Both the position numbers and the translations under genes were made by a program. The notes below the pieces were generated by a model. The model made no database searches and was not told the DNA's origin. It was given only the letters and a program-made list of their open reading frames with translations. A DNA stretch of 64,000 nt from Phoebastria nigripes (lineage: Eukaryota; Chordata; Aves; Procellariiformes; Diomedeidae), in the NCBI GenBank assembly GCA_035582835.1, contig JAYKAV010003443.1, positions 1,426,588-1,490,587 of the forward strand. The letters run 5' to 3'. Below are positions 37,665 through 51,100 of the stretch, in pieces. Positions within the stretch are counted from its first letter, which is position 1, and every line of letters starts with the position of its first letter.

Positions 37665-39659
37665 ATCTGGATTTCCAGCTAAAATAACATTTTCTTCATA
37701 GACTACAAATCTTGGAAGAATAATAAAGTGAATTGCAATTGTCCGTGAACACCTTACCATACATTCCAGCAGAACTGCAGGCAACAAATAACTATCCAAG
37801 TATGATTTAAAATCTTGGACCAATCTAGGTTCCCAAACAGAGTTTGACAAATGAGTCCGTGAACAGAGAACATAAATGCCAATGGCTGGGCACTCCAAAT
37901 GTCTCCTCCTCATTTCTTTGAGCTGTGCAATTAAGGCAGACTAGCACAGTCCTTTAATGCCTCTAGCAATATGCAATGACATTTTAAACTGAGTAACACC
38001 TTTCTATCCATCTGTTCATCACACGGGTGAGTCCTATGGCAATTGTGCTAACTTCACAAATGCCTAGAAAGCTCCCAGCTTACAGAGAGATTTTTGTCTT
38101 TAACTAACCTTCATCAATATGGGCTTTAGGGATAGGCATGCTACTTTGATGTAAGCTTACCTTTCCGTCCTAATTAAAGGGAAGGTAGAGAGAGCTGGGC
38201 ATTACTGGTTCCCTGAGGGTTCTGGGGGTTAGTCCTTATCTGTCTGTAGCTCAGAGACCTCCTGCATAGCTGATGGTTTTCTGAACATAGCAGATTGAGC
38301 AGAGAAGCCAAAAGAGAGGAGAATTTGACTGCAAGCACCTCTTTACTTGAACCTTGATATTTTGAACAATGCCTGATGTTATTAAATCTCCACACACATG
38401 CTTATTCTATAAGCAGAGCAATTATCTTTGATCTTTATACACAGCCACACGGCAAAAATAATAAAAAAGGAACCATATCTTGTTTCCTGTTTTCATCTCT
38501 ATGAAACGTAATGCAACAATATGAGTTATGTTTTAGTCTGTTAATAAAAAACACATGAAAAACCTAAGGAAAATTTACTTAAAACNATACTATTTCACTA
38601 TAAAAAAAGCTTTTTTTCTGATAAATGGTAATGTTAAATCCTGTCATAAGATCTTCTTGAGGATTCTTCAGGAACCTCAAATGTTTCCTAATAGGTAGGT
38701 TTGTACTTAAAAACCTGTAAGAAGCAGCAACACCATACCATTGCCATGTTCTCCAAGATACGCGATTTGTTCCAGAATTAGTATTGAAACAGAAGTGCTT
38801 CATGGAACAGAGCTGAACTCCAGTATGCCACNTCTACCTTAGCCACTTAGGATACAAACCTATCCGCTGATCACACAAACAAATTATTGTTATATTAAAG
38901 ACTTTGTAACAGAATAAATATAAGCATTCTTTGTAAATATATGGTATGTTTCACAGGTGGGAAAATAGCGTAACATACTCACCAGAAGATACTATATACG
39001 TAAATTCTTTCAGATACAAAATCTTCTTGATTCTTACATTACTCTTATTTCTAAGGTCTACAGGATTCCACATTCAATAAACGGACTTTTAAAACCAGCT
39101 GCAGTCACACCACAAAGTTCTTCTAAAAAAGCTATTAAAATCTGCTGTTGGTGTGTGGTTGTTAATTAAGGCTCGTTATCTTTATTTACTGTATGCAGTA
39201 TTACCATGCAGACTGCAGGGTCTGCCATGCCACGTACCCACCTACCTACTCTGGGAGGCAGGATGAAGAATTAGGATTCAGGTGTGGAGGTCCACCCCAT
39301 CAGGGAAATTATTCCCGTGATATCCGTGGCCGAGTGAAAGGAATGGCCACCTGTACTGTAAGGCCGTACACTTATTTCGCAGTAGCGCAGGCTATAGTAG
39401 CACTGTTCAAGTGCAGCTGAACTCTGTGGCCAACTATTTTTAAAATGAAAGGCAACTCATGCAAGCTCAAATTTTTGTATTAGCAACCGCATTTCTGAAT
39501 GCACATTCCACTTCTGTTGGACTTGGGGCTCTGAGCAACGGACTCGCTACTGAATTTGCCACAACTTCACAACTTCTCTCCCAATTGCAACAACCCATTT
39601 TGGTGTCACAGCCTCGGGTCTGAACTAATCTGGATAAAGAAGCAGTTCAACTTCTCTGT

Positions 39660-39706
39660 GGAAAAACAAAACAAAAGCAAAAAACAAAACAAAAAATACA
39701 ACCAAC

Positions 39707-39752
<46 letters not shown>

Positions 39753-39780
39753 ACACAAAAAAGAAACCAACCCACACCCA
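39660..39780 (+). repeat. A-rich tract with 43-base poly-A
   Basis: Repeated AAAAC-type units lead into 43 uninterrupted A (39708-39750), then CCACAC and CCAACCC groups. It resembles several other A-run loci in the window that are followed by C-rich groups. No retroposon body is recognised. Confidence 0.85.
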
Positions 39781-41780
39781 AACTTTCTACTTCATTTTAT
39801 GTAAACTATCATGAGTTACTTCATCACTTGTTCAATGAGACACCAAGGAAGCCACCAGTTTAGCGGAAATGGCCACCATATGAAGCATAAAGGCATCTTC
39901 AGTGCATAAAGGACAAAAAAAAAACCCTCTGTAGTTCTGCTATCATTGCCTCAGAAACAAACTAGCAGATGGAAAGTGTAGCAGTCTCTCCTTTGCTGAG
40001 CCGGTCACTGCTGTGCTATTGGAAGTCCTCTAATCAGATTTTGTTCATATTCTTTCCAGGACTGCCGAGTTGTGTCAGCAAAAAGTGTTCAGAAAATGCT
40101 AACATGCAGCATTTTGTGGTCAATTTGGTGTTTTCATTTGAACTACCTTTTGCAACCCATGTACCTCCCTCCAGAATGCGAAAAAAAAAACCATAATCAC
40201 TAACCTTGAAAATAAACTTGTTAAGTTTTAAAAACACATAAGAACTCCTGAAGTTGGGAACCAGCAAACAAGCTCTTAAATATTTTGGCCTTACGTATTC
40301 TTTGAGATAGACAGAGACAGACATCTGCTTTATATGTTAAGGAACAACAAAGAAAGCAAAGGCTGAACAGTTTGGCAGAGATGCACAGGAGTCATCGAGC
40401 ACCTCGCACAGGTGGACCAGGCAGGTTCCTCAGGGGCATCACATGGACACCTCAGCCACCAGCTAATCAAGTTTCTATAACAAAATAAAGGGAGGGGGAA
40501 ATAAACGTACAAGGGAAAGAGGTAGTTATTCAGGGCATTTTGAACTAAACATGCCATGTGAGGCAAAACAGAAGAGGTAAGAAAGTCACGTGGGTCTCTC
40601 TTTCCACCCTGGGTTCTTTATGAACCCCACCATCAATGTTTTAAAGTAACAATCATTAAAAGACAAAATACTGTGGGAGCAAACCTGTAGTAGCTAGTTA
40701 GAGATGGTTGTTTCCTTGTCAGGATATATAGAAATGCATACACAGAGACCCGTTTTTACGAAAAGGTACATTACATACTCATTTAGCAGAATTTTAAATG
40801 CTAATGTCCTAATAATCCCCCACCTTACTTTTATCTAAGAAACAGTTGCCTAATCTCCGTCATTCTATTTTTCAGTTAGCTACATAAAAAAGAAAAGCAC
40901 CATTACTCCTTTTTTTGTACTTAATAGTGAAAAATAAGAAAAGAAAAATAATTTTTCCAGTGTATAATGGGAGAAAACTAGGATTTTTTTTCATTTTCCA
41001 TTTATTATTTATTCTTATATTCTTCACAGGTATGTTCTTCCTCTCTTGACATAATATGCTATTGATGTTGCATGCGGTTCACAACATCCGAAAGGTGCTG
41101 CAGGGTTTAAGTGTTCTTATCAATATATGTTTTTCTGGCATCAGTCTCTAATCATTGGAGTTTTTACTACTTCCAGAATAATACTTCTACAAGCAAAGGC
41201 ATGCATTATTACCTAAATCACAGCAACATCAATGAACAAAAGGATACGCCACTTCTGCCATGAGGAAGACCTAAAAACATTTCAGTAAAATAAAATATCT
41301 CATTTTATTCAAACCAGAAAAAGCTTTGCAATAAATAAAAGACAGGTTTCATTTACAAAAACAAGTTCCTAGTACATAACTTTCAGAATCTCTCAAATAT
41401 GATGGTATAAATACATAGAGCCCGTGGGTTCCTTTCCCCTACTTTCTGCTATTTCCTAGACTGTTTACACCGCATGTGCTGGAGCACAGACTTTTCAGCT
41501 GCTACCTACATTTGGATGAAATATACGGCAGCAAGAATTCCCATACCATTCTCTCTTTTTCCTCTCCCCACCTGGCACAGGCTGCTTCTTACACTCAAAG
41601 TATCATTAATATCTAGGATGGTTGCTAATCTCCTGTCAAGCAACTTCTGGGAATTACTTGATAGTTATAAGGAGGAGGAGTTGTAAACAGCTGCTTGTCT
41701 TCCACGCGCCTTTTGATCCAGGCTGATTCCCCATAGGAAATTACGCCTACTGGACCATCTAATTGGAAAGTCTCTCCAAA

Positions 41781-41825
41781 TATAATATAGTATAATACAA
41801 TATAATACAATTTAATATAGTAATA
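41781..41825 (+). repeat. AT-rich decamer tandem repeat
   Basis: Four successive ten-base units of the type TATAATACAA, the middle two identical (41791-41800 and 41801-41810), followed by a partial unit. On the minus strand it translates to a tyrosine-rich string that extends a chance open frame. Confidence 0.85.
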
Positions 41826-44721
41826 GTAACTGGCAGCAAGTGAAATTAGCTGCTGCCTATTTGGCAGAGTCCCTGCTTGCCCCGTGAGCAGCTCAACACA
41901 GAGGAAGACTTCGGGCCGCTTCAACAGGGTTGCTGCCCCATGAGATGTGATCCAAGAGGTCTCGCACCACTTAGAAATGCTTGGAGCTAAAACCCAGGGC
42001 CCATTCCCTACAGAGAGTAGGGAAACAGTCCCAAAGATCAGGCAAGACAGGTTAAACAAAACTCCATGAAACCAAAGCCTTTGAACTTGGTTGTGTTGGG
42101 GGACAGGATTTACAAGCTGACCACAGCCATGCACAATATCAGCTGCCAAAGGCCAAGAACAGGAAGGCATCGGTCACTTCCTGGTAAAAGAAAAATCTAC
42201 AGAAATTAAACAGTAAAAACAAACAATATTGGGAAATTAACCTAGACTGATTACAAAGCATAGAAGTAGCCTAATCTGTTTTGCATGAAAAAGCTCCTCA
42301 TCCATCCCCAGAAAAGGAATGGATGGGTTTGATTGATTTATTCATTTCCCATGCATCATTTTAAAATAAGTGCTGTAAAACCACAGCCAAGCCAATGCCA
42401 CTGGTTAACCATGTCTATGCAGATGTTAGGAGATAAAATGATTCCAACATCAATCTCTTTTTCCAGTTTCCTGCTGCAAAACACAGCAATAAATTGCAGA
42501 CAGTTCACCACAAGGCTAAGATGTAATGCTGTAAAGACTTCTATAAAGCTTCAGTACCAAATTTAACTCCAGTGATAGCCTATATCACAAGGTCCTCATG
42601 CTGTGGCAGGAGATGGCTTTGCTAAACAGTAGCAGCAAATCAATTAAAAGTTGCAGTAAATAGCACAACCTCTTAAAAGCATTCACAGTACAAACATGGT
42701 AATGCTCAATGTTATATTTAGGAATAGGATATAAATAACTTACAGTTGCATTTACAATGCTTCAAGCTTTGCTTAAGGATAAAAATAACTGTACAGTAAT
42801 TATAGCTGAGGAGGTTTAAGGAAGTTTCACAGAGGCTTTGTTATAAGCGCATTTAAAATACAGGCCAGCTGCACTATTGCAATATTAAAACTCTCTGCTA
42901 TTCTGCTTGAAACTCCTAACGCTAACAAAAAAACATACTTTGGTATATGTTGAAATATCACTTGTCTGTCTGGTAGTCCATGTCCCTTGTGAATGAGGGG
43001 TTGTGTTCAGTAGGAGGAGCTTCACAGGGATGTCTGCCATGCCGGAGCCTCTGAGGGGGCAGACACAAGTTGGAGAGCACGAGTGGGAGACGCACACATG
43101 GGGCAAGAGCCAGCTCCTGGCTCCAGCACACCATCAATGAGCCACAACATCGTTTCCTTGAACGGCAAACATTGCTTCAGCTACCCTGGGTTATGACTCC
43201 AGAAATGCCAGTACTGACCCACACGTGAAATATTAACACGGATAATCTGGAATTACTATATATTTATACAATATTTTCCAAGTAAAGGCAAAAGTATAAG
43301 TATGGGTGGTATTTGCAGTTGGGACGTTAAAGAACTACTATCTTATTAATGAAGATGTTTTATAAACCTTGGGAAACAAAGAAAATCAATGAGACAAAGC
43401 GATCTCAGCATTTTCAGAGACAGGTCTTTGAGTTGCAGGTAGTTAAATACAGCTCAGCATTTACAAAACCCACACTAAACCCCTATGAACACTCCTAAAA
43501 AAACAACTCACACTTTACAACCCGCACTAACACAGGAATCCTGCTAGTAGCTAATGAAAGCATGCCATTTGCCCTAGAGTCTACTGCGAAGGAGCCTGAC
43601 TGAAAAGATGAAAAGAACTCAGGATAAAGTTTCATCATCTTTCATCTAGCTTTAGAAAATCATGGCCAGCTAATAATCATGGAATGAATCATATTCCCCT
43701 TTAGCAGAGGGCCTCTTCTACAAATAAAGAAGAAACAATAACTGATATTGGCAATGTTGCCTGCCCAGCACAGANCCCCACATGGTGTCCCCCTGGGTCT
43801 TCATTTCTACAAACAGAAAGTACGTTCCTGGGCGTACTGAAGGTATCTCACGTGCAGGACCAGGTGCAGATACATTAAAAGATATGGCAGCCTGCCTGCT
43901 GATTTGTCTCTTTCTGAATAGCTTAACAAAACAATAAAATATACTTCCCCCTTTCTCATGAGCATCAGCCCCACTGGAGTTTAATGCTTTCGTCTTTTCA
44001 TGCACTAGAAAGTGCTTCAGGAGAACAGATGTGGACAACACAGAATTAAACAGAGAGAGGAAAAATAGAGAGAAATGACCATAGGCTAACAATGCACATG
44101 CGAGCATAAACATGTATATATTTTATAACCTCAGTACATCACACTTTGCCAATTACTCATTTAAGGATTTGGCAGCATAACTGGCAGTTACAATGACCAC
44201 TATTTTCCTACTGGATTAATTTTTAAATTGAATATATCTTTTGTACAGGGGCGTGGGCAATTTGAATACATACAAAGTTCCAGCATACTGGAATAGAAAC
44301 CATTTTTTTTGTGTACATCCATGCAACACCAAGACCAGCAGAGGCCCAAGAACAACTGGAGCCTTTGTGTACAGCTATAGTAGACCTAAATATATACTTA
44401 CCATTTTTAGGTGATTTTTCTGTGACAGAAAATTAGGTCATAGGCTTACCCGTTTTCGATTAACAGCTTCTCTTCAGCTCCTTACCTAACTACCAAGGAT
44501 ATTCTCTCCAAGGGCACCATGTTGAGGATTATGTCACTTTAAAAGGATTTTAGTGTAGAGGCCAATTCATTAAAATTGAGAGCTCCTGTGCTTCTAAAGG
44601 CCATCTCATATAATGTCTATGTATTAAAAATACGCTCTGGCATTAACAAGCAGTGAATTAAAAGTAGCAGAATTGGTAGACAAGCAAGATTGAGGTGGGA
44701 TAGTAAGCCATTAGCTGCCCC

Positions 44722-44800
44722 TTTTTTTTTTTTTTTTTTTTTACATAAGACGGCTTTTTTTTTTTTTTATTTTTTGGTGTTCAGACGTGTTCTTTTCCGA

Positions 44801-44828
<28 letters not shown>
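44722..44828 (-). other. poly-T tract with embedded Illumina adapter relic (artefact)
   Basis: T21, then a 64-base segment at 44740-44803, then a T run reaching 44828. The segment aligns end to end with the standard 6-nt-index Illumina P7/TruSeq read-2 adapter. AAGACGGC (44747-44754) matches the P7 part, GTTCAGACGTGT (44779-44790) and TTCCGATCT (44795-44803) match the read-2 part. The 24 bases between GACGGC and GTTCAG equal the real adapter spacing with a six-base index. By my hand alignment 39 of 58 non-index positions match and 18 of the 19 mismatches are T. On the minus strand this is an insert reading into the adapter and then into poly-A, with decayed base calls. This is not genomic DNA. 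Confidence 0.93.
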
Positions 44829-44833
<5 letters not shown>

Positions 44834-45983
44834 AACAAGCAAGGCAAGAAATAGAGCTGATACATTCGTGAAAATTTTTTGAGCAAAACTCTATACAACA
44901 GTGGAACATACTGTAGCAAGGACACCATCTTTCTCATCCTAGGAAAATATATGTTAGATACGCTCAACTCGCAAGATAATTGTTATGCCTGCCACTGTAA
45001 ATTGCCCTGCTACCNATACGCTTGCCTCCTGTTCCTCGACACAATGCTAAGAATTGTGGCTGTTGTTCCCTTCTTTGTTGCTCAGACTCGCGTTTGGCAC
45101 CACCTTTTCAGTAACGAAACAAAACCACCACCACCAGCTTTCTCCTTCCGCTGAAAACTTTGTCCCATGGGTTTCCAAAGCANCTATAAGGCTCCCCCGA
45201 AGGTCACCCCCATCACCTCTCACATCAAGAGCAACAAAGGACTCAAACCACAAGGAGAAGAAAAGGACATCTGCATGAAGAGCTCTAGTGTGAACCCCTA
45301 ATGTTACAGCAAATGCCAAAATATTTTACAGCCAATAAAATTCTTTCTTTACGCAAAAACATTCCACAAACAGAAGAAAGAGTAAACAGAAGAAAGCTGA
45401 ACGCATTGCATTCTNCTTTGAACTTTGTGTACGTTTCTTGTAGAAACAGACACTCTACGCAATTCCAAAACCTTATAAAATGTTAATTGAGCAAAAATTA
45501 ATTAAATACATCAACCGAGGACTTGAATGGCCATGTATTCTGTGTACAAACTAGAATGAGCACATACAAATTATGTCAACTCTACATACCCTGGACATTC
45601 ATTTAATTTCTATGCATAATTATCAAATTCATCATGCTAAATACATTANAAATCCCGTTTTATCTAAATTGTATCACAAATACCATGTTTCTGTGCCACA
45701 GTGTAAAATTATACAGGTTACTTTGTTTTCTTTTTTTTGCATTTCATTCTGGAAATAAATTGAGATTCTACAGTTAGGTGATTTATTGCAACAGACTTTT
45801 TCACATCTTTAAAGTATCATATAGTTTAAAGAGATCAGAGTTCTAGAGATAAACCTTTCATAGGCATTTACAATTACTAGCTTATCACTTTTTAGGACCT
45901 CCAAATTCATACCTGTCACAAATACACTTTGAAACAAAAGCAATACCCTCCTCTTTCCTTTTCAAATGCTAAAGTGATGCTTC

Positions 45984-46006
45984 AAAAAAAAAAAAAAAAC
46001 CACACC
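45984..46006 (+). repeat. poly-A tract followed by CCACACC
   Basis: Sixteen A followed by CCACACC. It is one of several A runs in the window with a C-rich right edge. Confidence 0.85.
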
Positions 46007-48068
46007 TTTTGTTCTGCTCAAAAAGAAATCAAAGCAAATAAGGAGAAATGTGTAAGTCTTGCACTGTACTGTTATCAGGACTGAATTCGTTAATTTGATG
46101 AATTGTCACAGTTAGGCTATAAAGTGCAGAAAATGTCTGTAGCGTACAGTAAGAGATATTCTGGAGTTTACAACTTCCCACTACCACTTACTTTGAAACT
46201 CCACAGTCAGCAATAACTTTCATGCCAGAAAGCTAAAACTCACATTTTTGGTTTTTATAGCCAAAGGAGAAGATAATACAAATGCTATTAGACAAGGCTG
46301 CTTTTTTTCTCCATCCACACTTCCTACAAAATCCAAGACAAATTATATTTTCCATATTATCCTAAAAAGTCAAGATCCCAACCCCTCTTGGAACCATATA
46401 ATTCCAGACAAGCGCACTATCTGAAGTCCTAAACATATGCCTGTTTTCAGGATCAGGATCCCACAAGTATAAAACCTGACATTTACTTTGGTATACTAAC
46501 GCTTTTAAGACTGCCATAAATGGGCGATTACTTTGCGCTAATATGTCATGTTGACAACTCCACATATTTTGAGTCATTTACCTAAATAACTAAAGAAGGT
46601 CACACAGTCCACATCAGTCAAGAATTTACTCCCAAAATCTCCAGGGACCTCAAATCCTGCCAGTCTCCATTTTTTCCCCCTGCAATGGACAGTTTTCTAA
46701 ACAACTCTAATTGATTCACATCTGCATTGAGAACAAATATTTGACCACTTATCTATAGACAGGTAACTGGTAATAAAAACGAAGCGCATTTCTCCTTTCC
46801 TTAGTCTATTTTGACTATCACCATGACCCATCCAGCTTTAATTTGATCTTCTTGAAAAGAATACGTCGGAAAAAAGCTCCTAGAATCCACCTATACATTT
46901 TGGAGTAACCAAAGTGGGTCTGCTTTTACTTCTGTTTTTTTCCCTTGTCAGCTGTCTAGTGCAGTAGTGCTTACTACCTGTTGCTACCATCAGCAATGCT
47001 CAAAAACCATGAGCACTGATTTTTCTGCATGTAAATGCACTTTAGGCACCTTATCTCATTAGTAATCTGTAAATAGCCAAAACTGCAGAATTATTTGCAT
47101 TGCCTAGAGGTGAAATTCGCCATTACCATCTCCTTCGTCAACCAAATTAAGATTCAGATATTAAGTATTACAAAATTCAGGTCCTGTAGGGAGACCTGAG
47201 NGCACCTATCACACACCAACTGCATGGCACAGCTATGCAGCACCTACACAGCTATACAGACAGTCAATCACCTATGCCAAAGGTGTGTGCCTGACTCCCC
47301 CAAGAAAGATTAGAGCCGGGGTTCAGTGCTCCTCCTGAGCTCAAGAGAGTGTCCTGGCATTTGCTGTCAAAGATAACAAGTAACAGACACCTGAAAATAG
47401 AAGAAAAAGGGGAAGTATAAATTTGTCTTTAGAAAAAATTAAGGTCATGAGACTTNAATATTTTTTCCACCAAGTGACAATTTGCACCTTGGTAATGCAA
47501 TGGTGCAGGTATTGAGCCACATTAAGAATGGGCCTTCAGGGCACCTCTTTTTTGCCTGTCTTCTGATGGAAATCAATGTGATATATACACATTGCACAAG
47601 TTGAATTGCATCCTCCATTTTGTGAGGTAAATGGTCAGTAGCAAATACTTTCCTCATCGATTGCATCTCGTCTTCACTTTTTCATTTGTAAGAAAACAAG
47701 GGCAGTTGNGTGTTCCAGCCCCAGAGAACATTATGCTGCCACAAAGATATAAGAACTGGGTATAAGCAGCCTGAATCTCTAGACATCTGGAGTCTTCTTC
47801 CTGCTCAAGTAAAGAGAAACAAACAAAATAAGATTGAACTGCATTATCTACTGCATGGCACATACAGTGATGCAAGATTATTGCTTCAGAACCCTATTTC
47901 TGTCAGCTTTATCTGAACTCTCATATTATTTGCTTATACATTGGATTCTATGTACAGTGCTTGAGAATGCATGAAAAATGATTTAATGTGCAAGCATTAT
48001 TAATAGTATCTGAAGGAGGTTGGTTTTGCCTTAAAGAGTACTTAAATGTGTGTTGGACTCTTTGGGGA

Positions 48069-48140
48069 ATTCTGATCTTAATCCAGCAAAGCATCTTAAG
48101 AGGTTGAAGCCTCTCACATGCTTAAAACCAAGCGTATGTG
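48069..48140. repeat. possible ancient sauropsid MITE-like repeat
   Basis: It contains ATCCAGCAAAGCATCTTAAG and then CTCACATGCTTAAAACCAAGC. The combination of a GATCCAGCAAAGCACTTAAG-like arm with a CACATGCTTAAA arm is one I associate with an old palindromic repeat family common in turtles, crocodiles and birds. The copy is short and diverged. The family assignment is from memory and untested. Confidence 0.35.
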
Positions 48141-51100
48141 AAAATGTTTTGCCAGGCTGCAGCTTTTAATAGCTCTACATATGCTTATAATTAATGCTCT
48201 GTGGCTATTTTTCATTATTGGATTTTTGTGAAAACTGCGGGAGACTTGACAGATCTGTCATAGTCTGCAGTCACTCAACAAAAACTAAGGCAGCCCATAT
48301 TAGTGACATTTAAGACCATTTGAGTCTGGTAACAGCAGAAATCCAAGCAGTAAAGGAGACAATTTTACAGTGCCTGCTTAACGAAACAACATACAGTCCT
48401 GCTGGTGGATCAGAATAGCTAACTACAGCAGGAGAGTCACCTTGCTAAATAGCTGGATGCTACCCAGTACTAAAACTGCCAGGGCTTTCACTTACTTAGC
48501 TGGCGATCACTGGAAGGATTTGTCCTTTAAAGTTTTCTGCAAGTTTGACTTGAAGTGCTGCTAATAGGTGCCTTGAAACAGAAGCCCAGACAGGACAAGT
48601 AGGATGGGCCCCTGCTTCCCTGAATGAGGGGGACATGCCTGGGGCAGACAGAGAGACTGGTTCCCACCCATCAGAAACTAATTTTTACCTTTCTCTTTTT
48701 TTAAGTATTTCAATTAACTAAATATTAGGTTGACTGCTTTTTCTTCAAGAGCAAGAGCAATACATGCCACGCCATCATGTGCAGAGAAGATGCAATTCGC
48801 AGTGGCTATATACATACACTCTGCAGCTGGAAATAGGACTGCAACACCCGTAGGAATACCTGCCCTCCACTCAACCTAGCCAGCTGAGGCAGTAACCAGA
48901 GAGATACGAAGCAAATGACTTTGGCACAACTTTGCAAATGAAGAGTATGCCCAGGGGTCCCCAGAAGCCCTAGATATCAGTTGCTGGCATCCAGGCCACC
49001 ACACCTTTTGCTGCAGCAGTTAGCCATGCTGAAAGGAGTAAAACCAGTGTCAGCGTGTCTGTTACTGCTACAGTATTTCCTCCAGATTCACAGCAGGTGC
49101 CCGTTTGCAGCCCCGAGGGGCAGCCACCTTCAGGGCCTTAGGAAAAACCTTCTGCCAAATGAGACTCCCGCTTTACCGCTGCCCCATGATCACCTTCCAG
49201 TGGCAGCACCAGCCGCTGGGCCAGGGCTGTGGCGCATGGCATGTACATGGGGCCACATGCCAAGACTGAGTTTACCACCTTCGCTGCAAGCAATTGCCAC
49301 GAAAACATGTTCGCACCTTCTGTTTTACACTGTACGCTGGGAACATCTATCTGTATGTTATATTCGTACATATATGTGTCACACTTTCAGTGCAGGCATA
49401 TTGCTTAAAAATAAGCAATTCTATTCAAACCAGTTCCATTTACCAAAATTATTCCAGTTTTCTTCAGCTACCCTCCTCCCTGCCTTTTGTTCAGGAAGAG
49501 GGGTCACTAGAGATGGAAAACCAGTGGAAGCACATGGGAAGGGAAGGCTGAGAAGAGAAGGCTTTTAAGGGAAAAGAGCTCTTTACTCCCATCTCTTGAT
49601 CAGTATGGAGAGACATAACAAAGGCATGCAGCAAAAACTGTTACCTGCTTTCATTACTAGCCCTCTGATGAGAAGGAAAGTTTAACTTCTAGTCTCTTCC
49701 AGGGGTAATTGAANCTTATCCTAATTGAATATCAAAAGATCCACATAACATCCTGCACTGGGAGCCACCACACTGCAACCAAAAAGGCAGGATAGTAGAA
49801 CCAGGATCACATTAAAAACAGAGGGGAAAGGGGAATCCATGGCCAGGACAGAGGCACCAGCTCTGCTTCTGTGCATGCTGAGTTCTTTCACGATGTGAAA
49901 GATCACAGTGTGATCACAGAATCGATGAGATATTCTGTTTTCCTATAATTTAGGAGCAGGAATAGAAAGAAGTCTTATTTCATACCTCCAAAGAGGAGCT
50001 CCTAGAAGCTAATACTAACATCCTTAGATAGAATTGCACAAACACACATTTCCCCCAAAATTACCACATCATTGAGCTCGAATTATATGATTTCATTACC
50101 TGTAGAACAACCTGAGTGAAGTCAGGTGTAAATCAGAGTTTCCGCTGTTGGGTTTACCTGTCGGACAGTATTCCCAACTCAGGAACTCTGATCCGCTGCA
50201 AACACCACTGACAAAAGACTCCAGTTCCAACAGTAAAACCCACCCCAAAAAAATATTTTGTTGGCCTAGTGCTTTGATTCCAGGCCATTACTCATGACAA
50301 CTTACAGTGAGAGACAAGATTATGGAAAATAATGAGTGTGTACCTTACACATCTGAGCAGAAATTAGTGTTTTACTGGCCACAATACAGAGGGAATGTCC
50401 AAATGCAATAAAAGGTGCACATCTCATTTTATACCTCACTCCCCAAAGTCCATTCAAAAACATAGATAAATGCTGACGTGCGGTACCCCCAGGGAAAACA
50501 GATACCTACTCAGTCTGTGGGGCTTGGTTCTCACAAGGACAAAAAGAGCCTTTCAGTTTGTAGAGCCAGGACAGAAGAAGAAACAGTACCAGGGTGGGAT
50601 GCTGGTCATCTTCTAGTGGAGTAAGCTTATTTTCAAGTGCTCTAGCATATGTAGACTCCCAGGAATCAAAGAAAGGAGTCAGAATAAACACAATCTGACT
50701 GAAAACTAAACCAAAAACTTTGGATACATGGGGAAAATATATTTAACAGATAGAGAAACGCTTAAGTTATGTGGTCACGCACAAACCCCTCCAAGGCTCT
50801 GTTTCATCTTTTGGTCCTCATAGGCCTTTTAGCAGGGCTCCAATTTCACATTACTATCAAATCTAACAACTTTGTTGTTTCAAAAACAGCTTCTTGGTGC
50901 CAACCAGCTAGAGCTGTCCAGTTCTCTAAGGAAAAAGACGTCTCAATAACCAATCAACTCTGATCTTCCTCTTATTGACATGCAGAAAAAGAAACCCTCG
51001 CTTTTAGTAATAGGACTTCCTTTCATGCAAAGATAGTGGAAGCTTTCAAAGGATAAATAATTCATCGTCTTCCAAGCTCTGAGAATAAATTTGTTCTTTT

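Larger units (their letters stand above)
37665..44721. other. non-coding unique sequence
   Basis: No gene is recognised. It contains a 43-base A run (39708-39750) and a decamer tandem repeat (41781-41825). The 181-codon minus frame at 41625-42170 runs through that AT-rich repeat and is not like any protein I know. Few Ns occur between 38.8 and 43.8 kb. Confidence 0.55.

Noticed and set aside
41625..42170. 181-codon minus frame
   Set aside because: It passes through an AT-rich decamer repeat that translates as a tyrosine-rich string. No retroviral or cellular motif could be identified with confidence.
44722..44828. Novel T-rich element with a conserved core
   Set aside because: The core matches a sequencing adapter in order, spacing and pattern of mismatches, so it is an artefact and not a biological element.
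48981..49568. Longest open frame (195 codons, plus)
   Set aside because: No recognisable domain, leucine/proline/histidine-rich drift and no splice or promoter context. This length is expected by chance over 64 kb.
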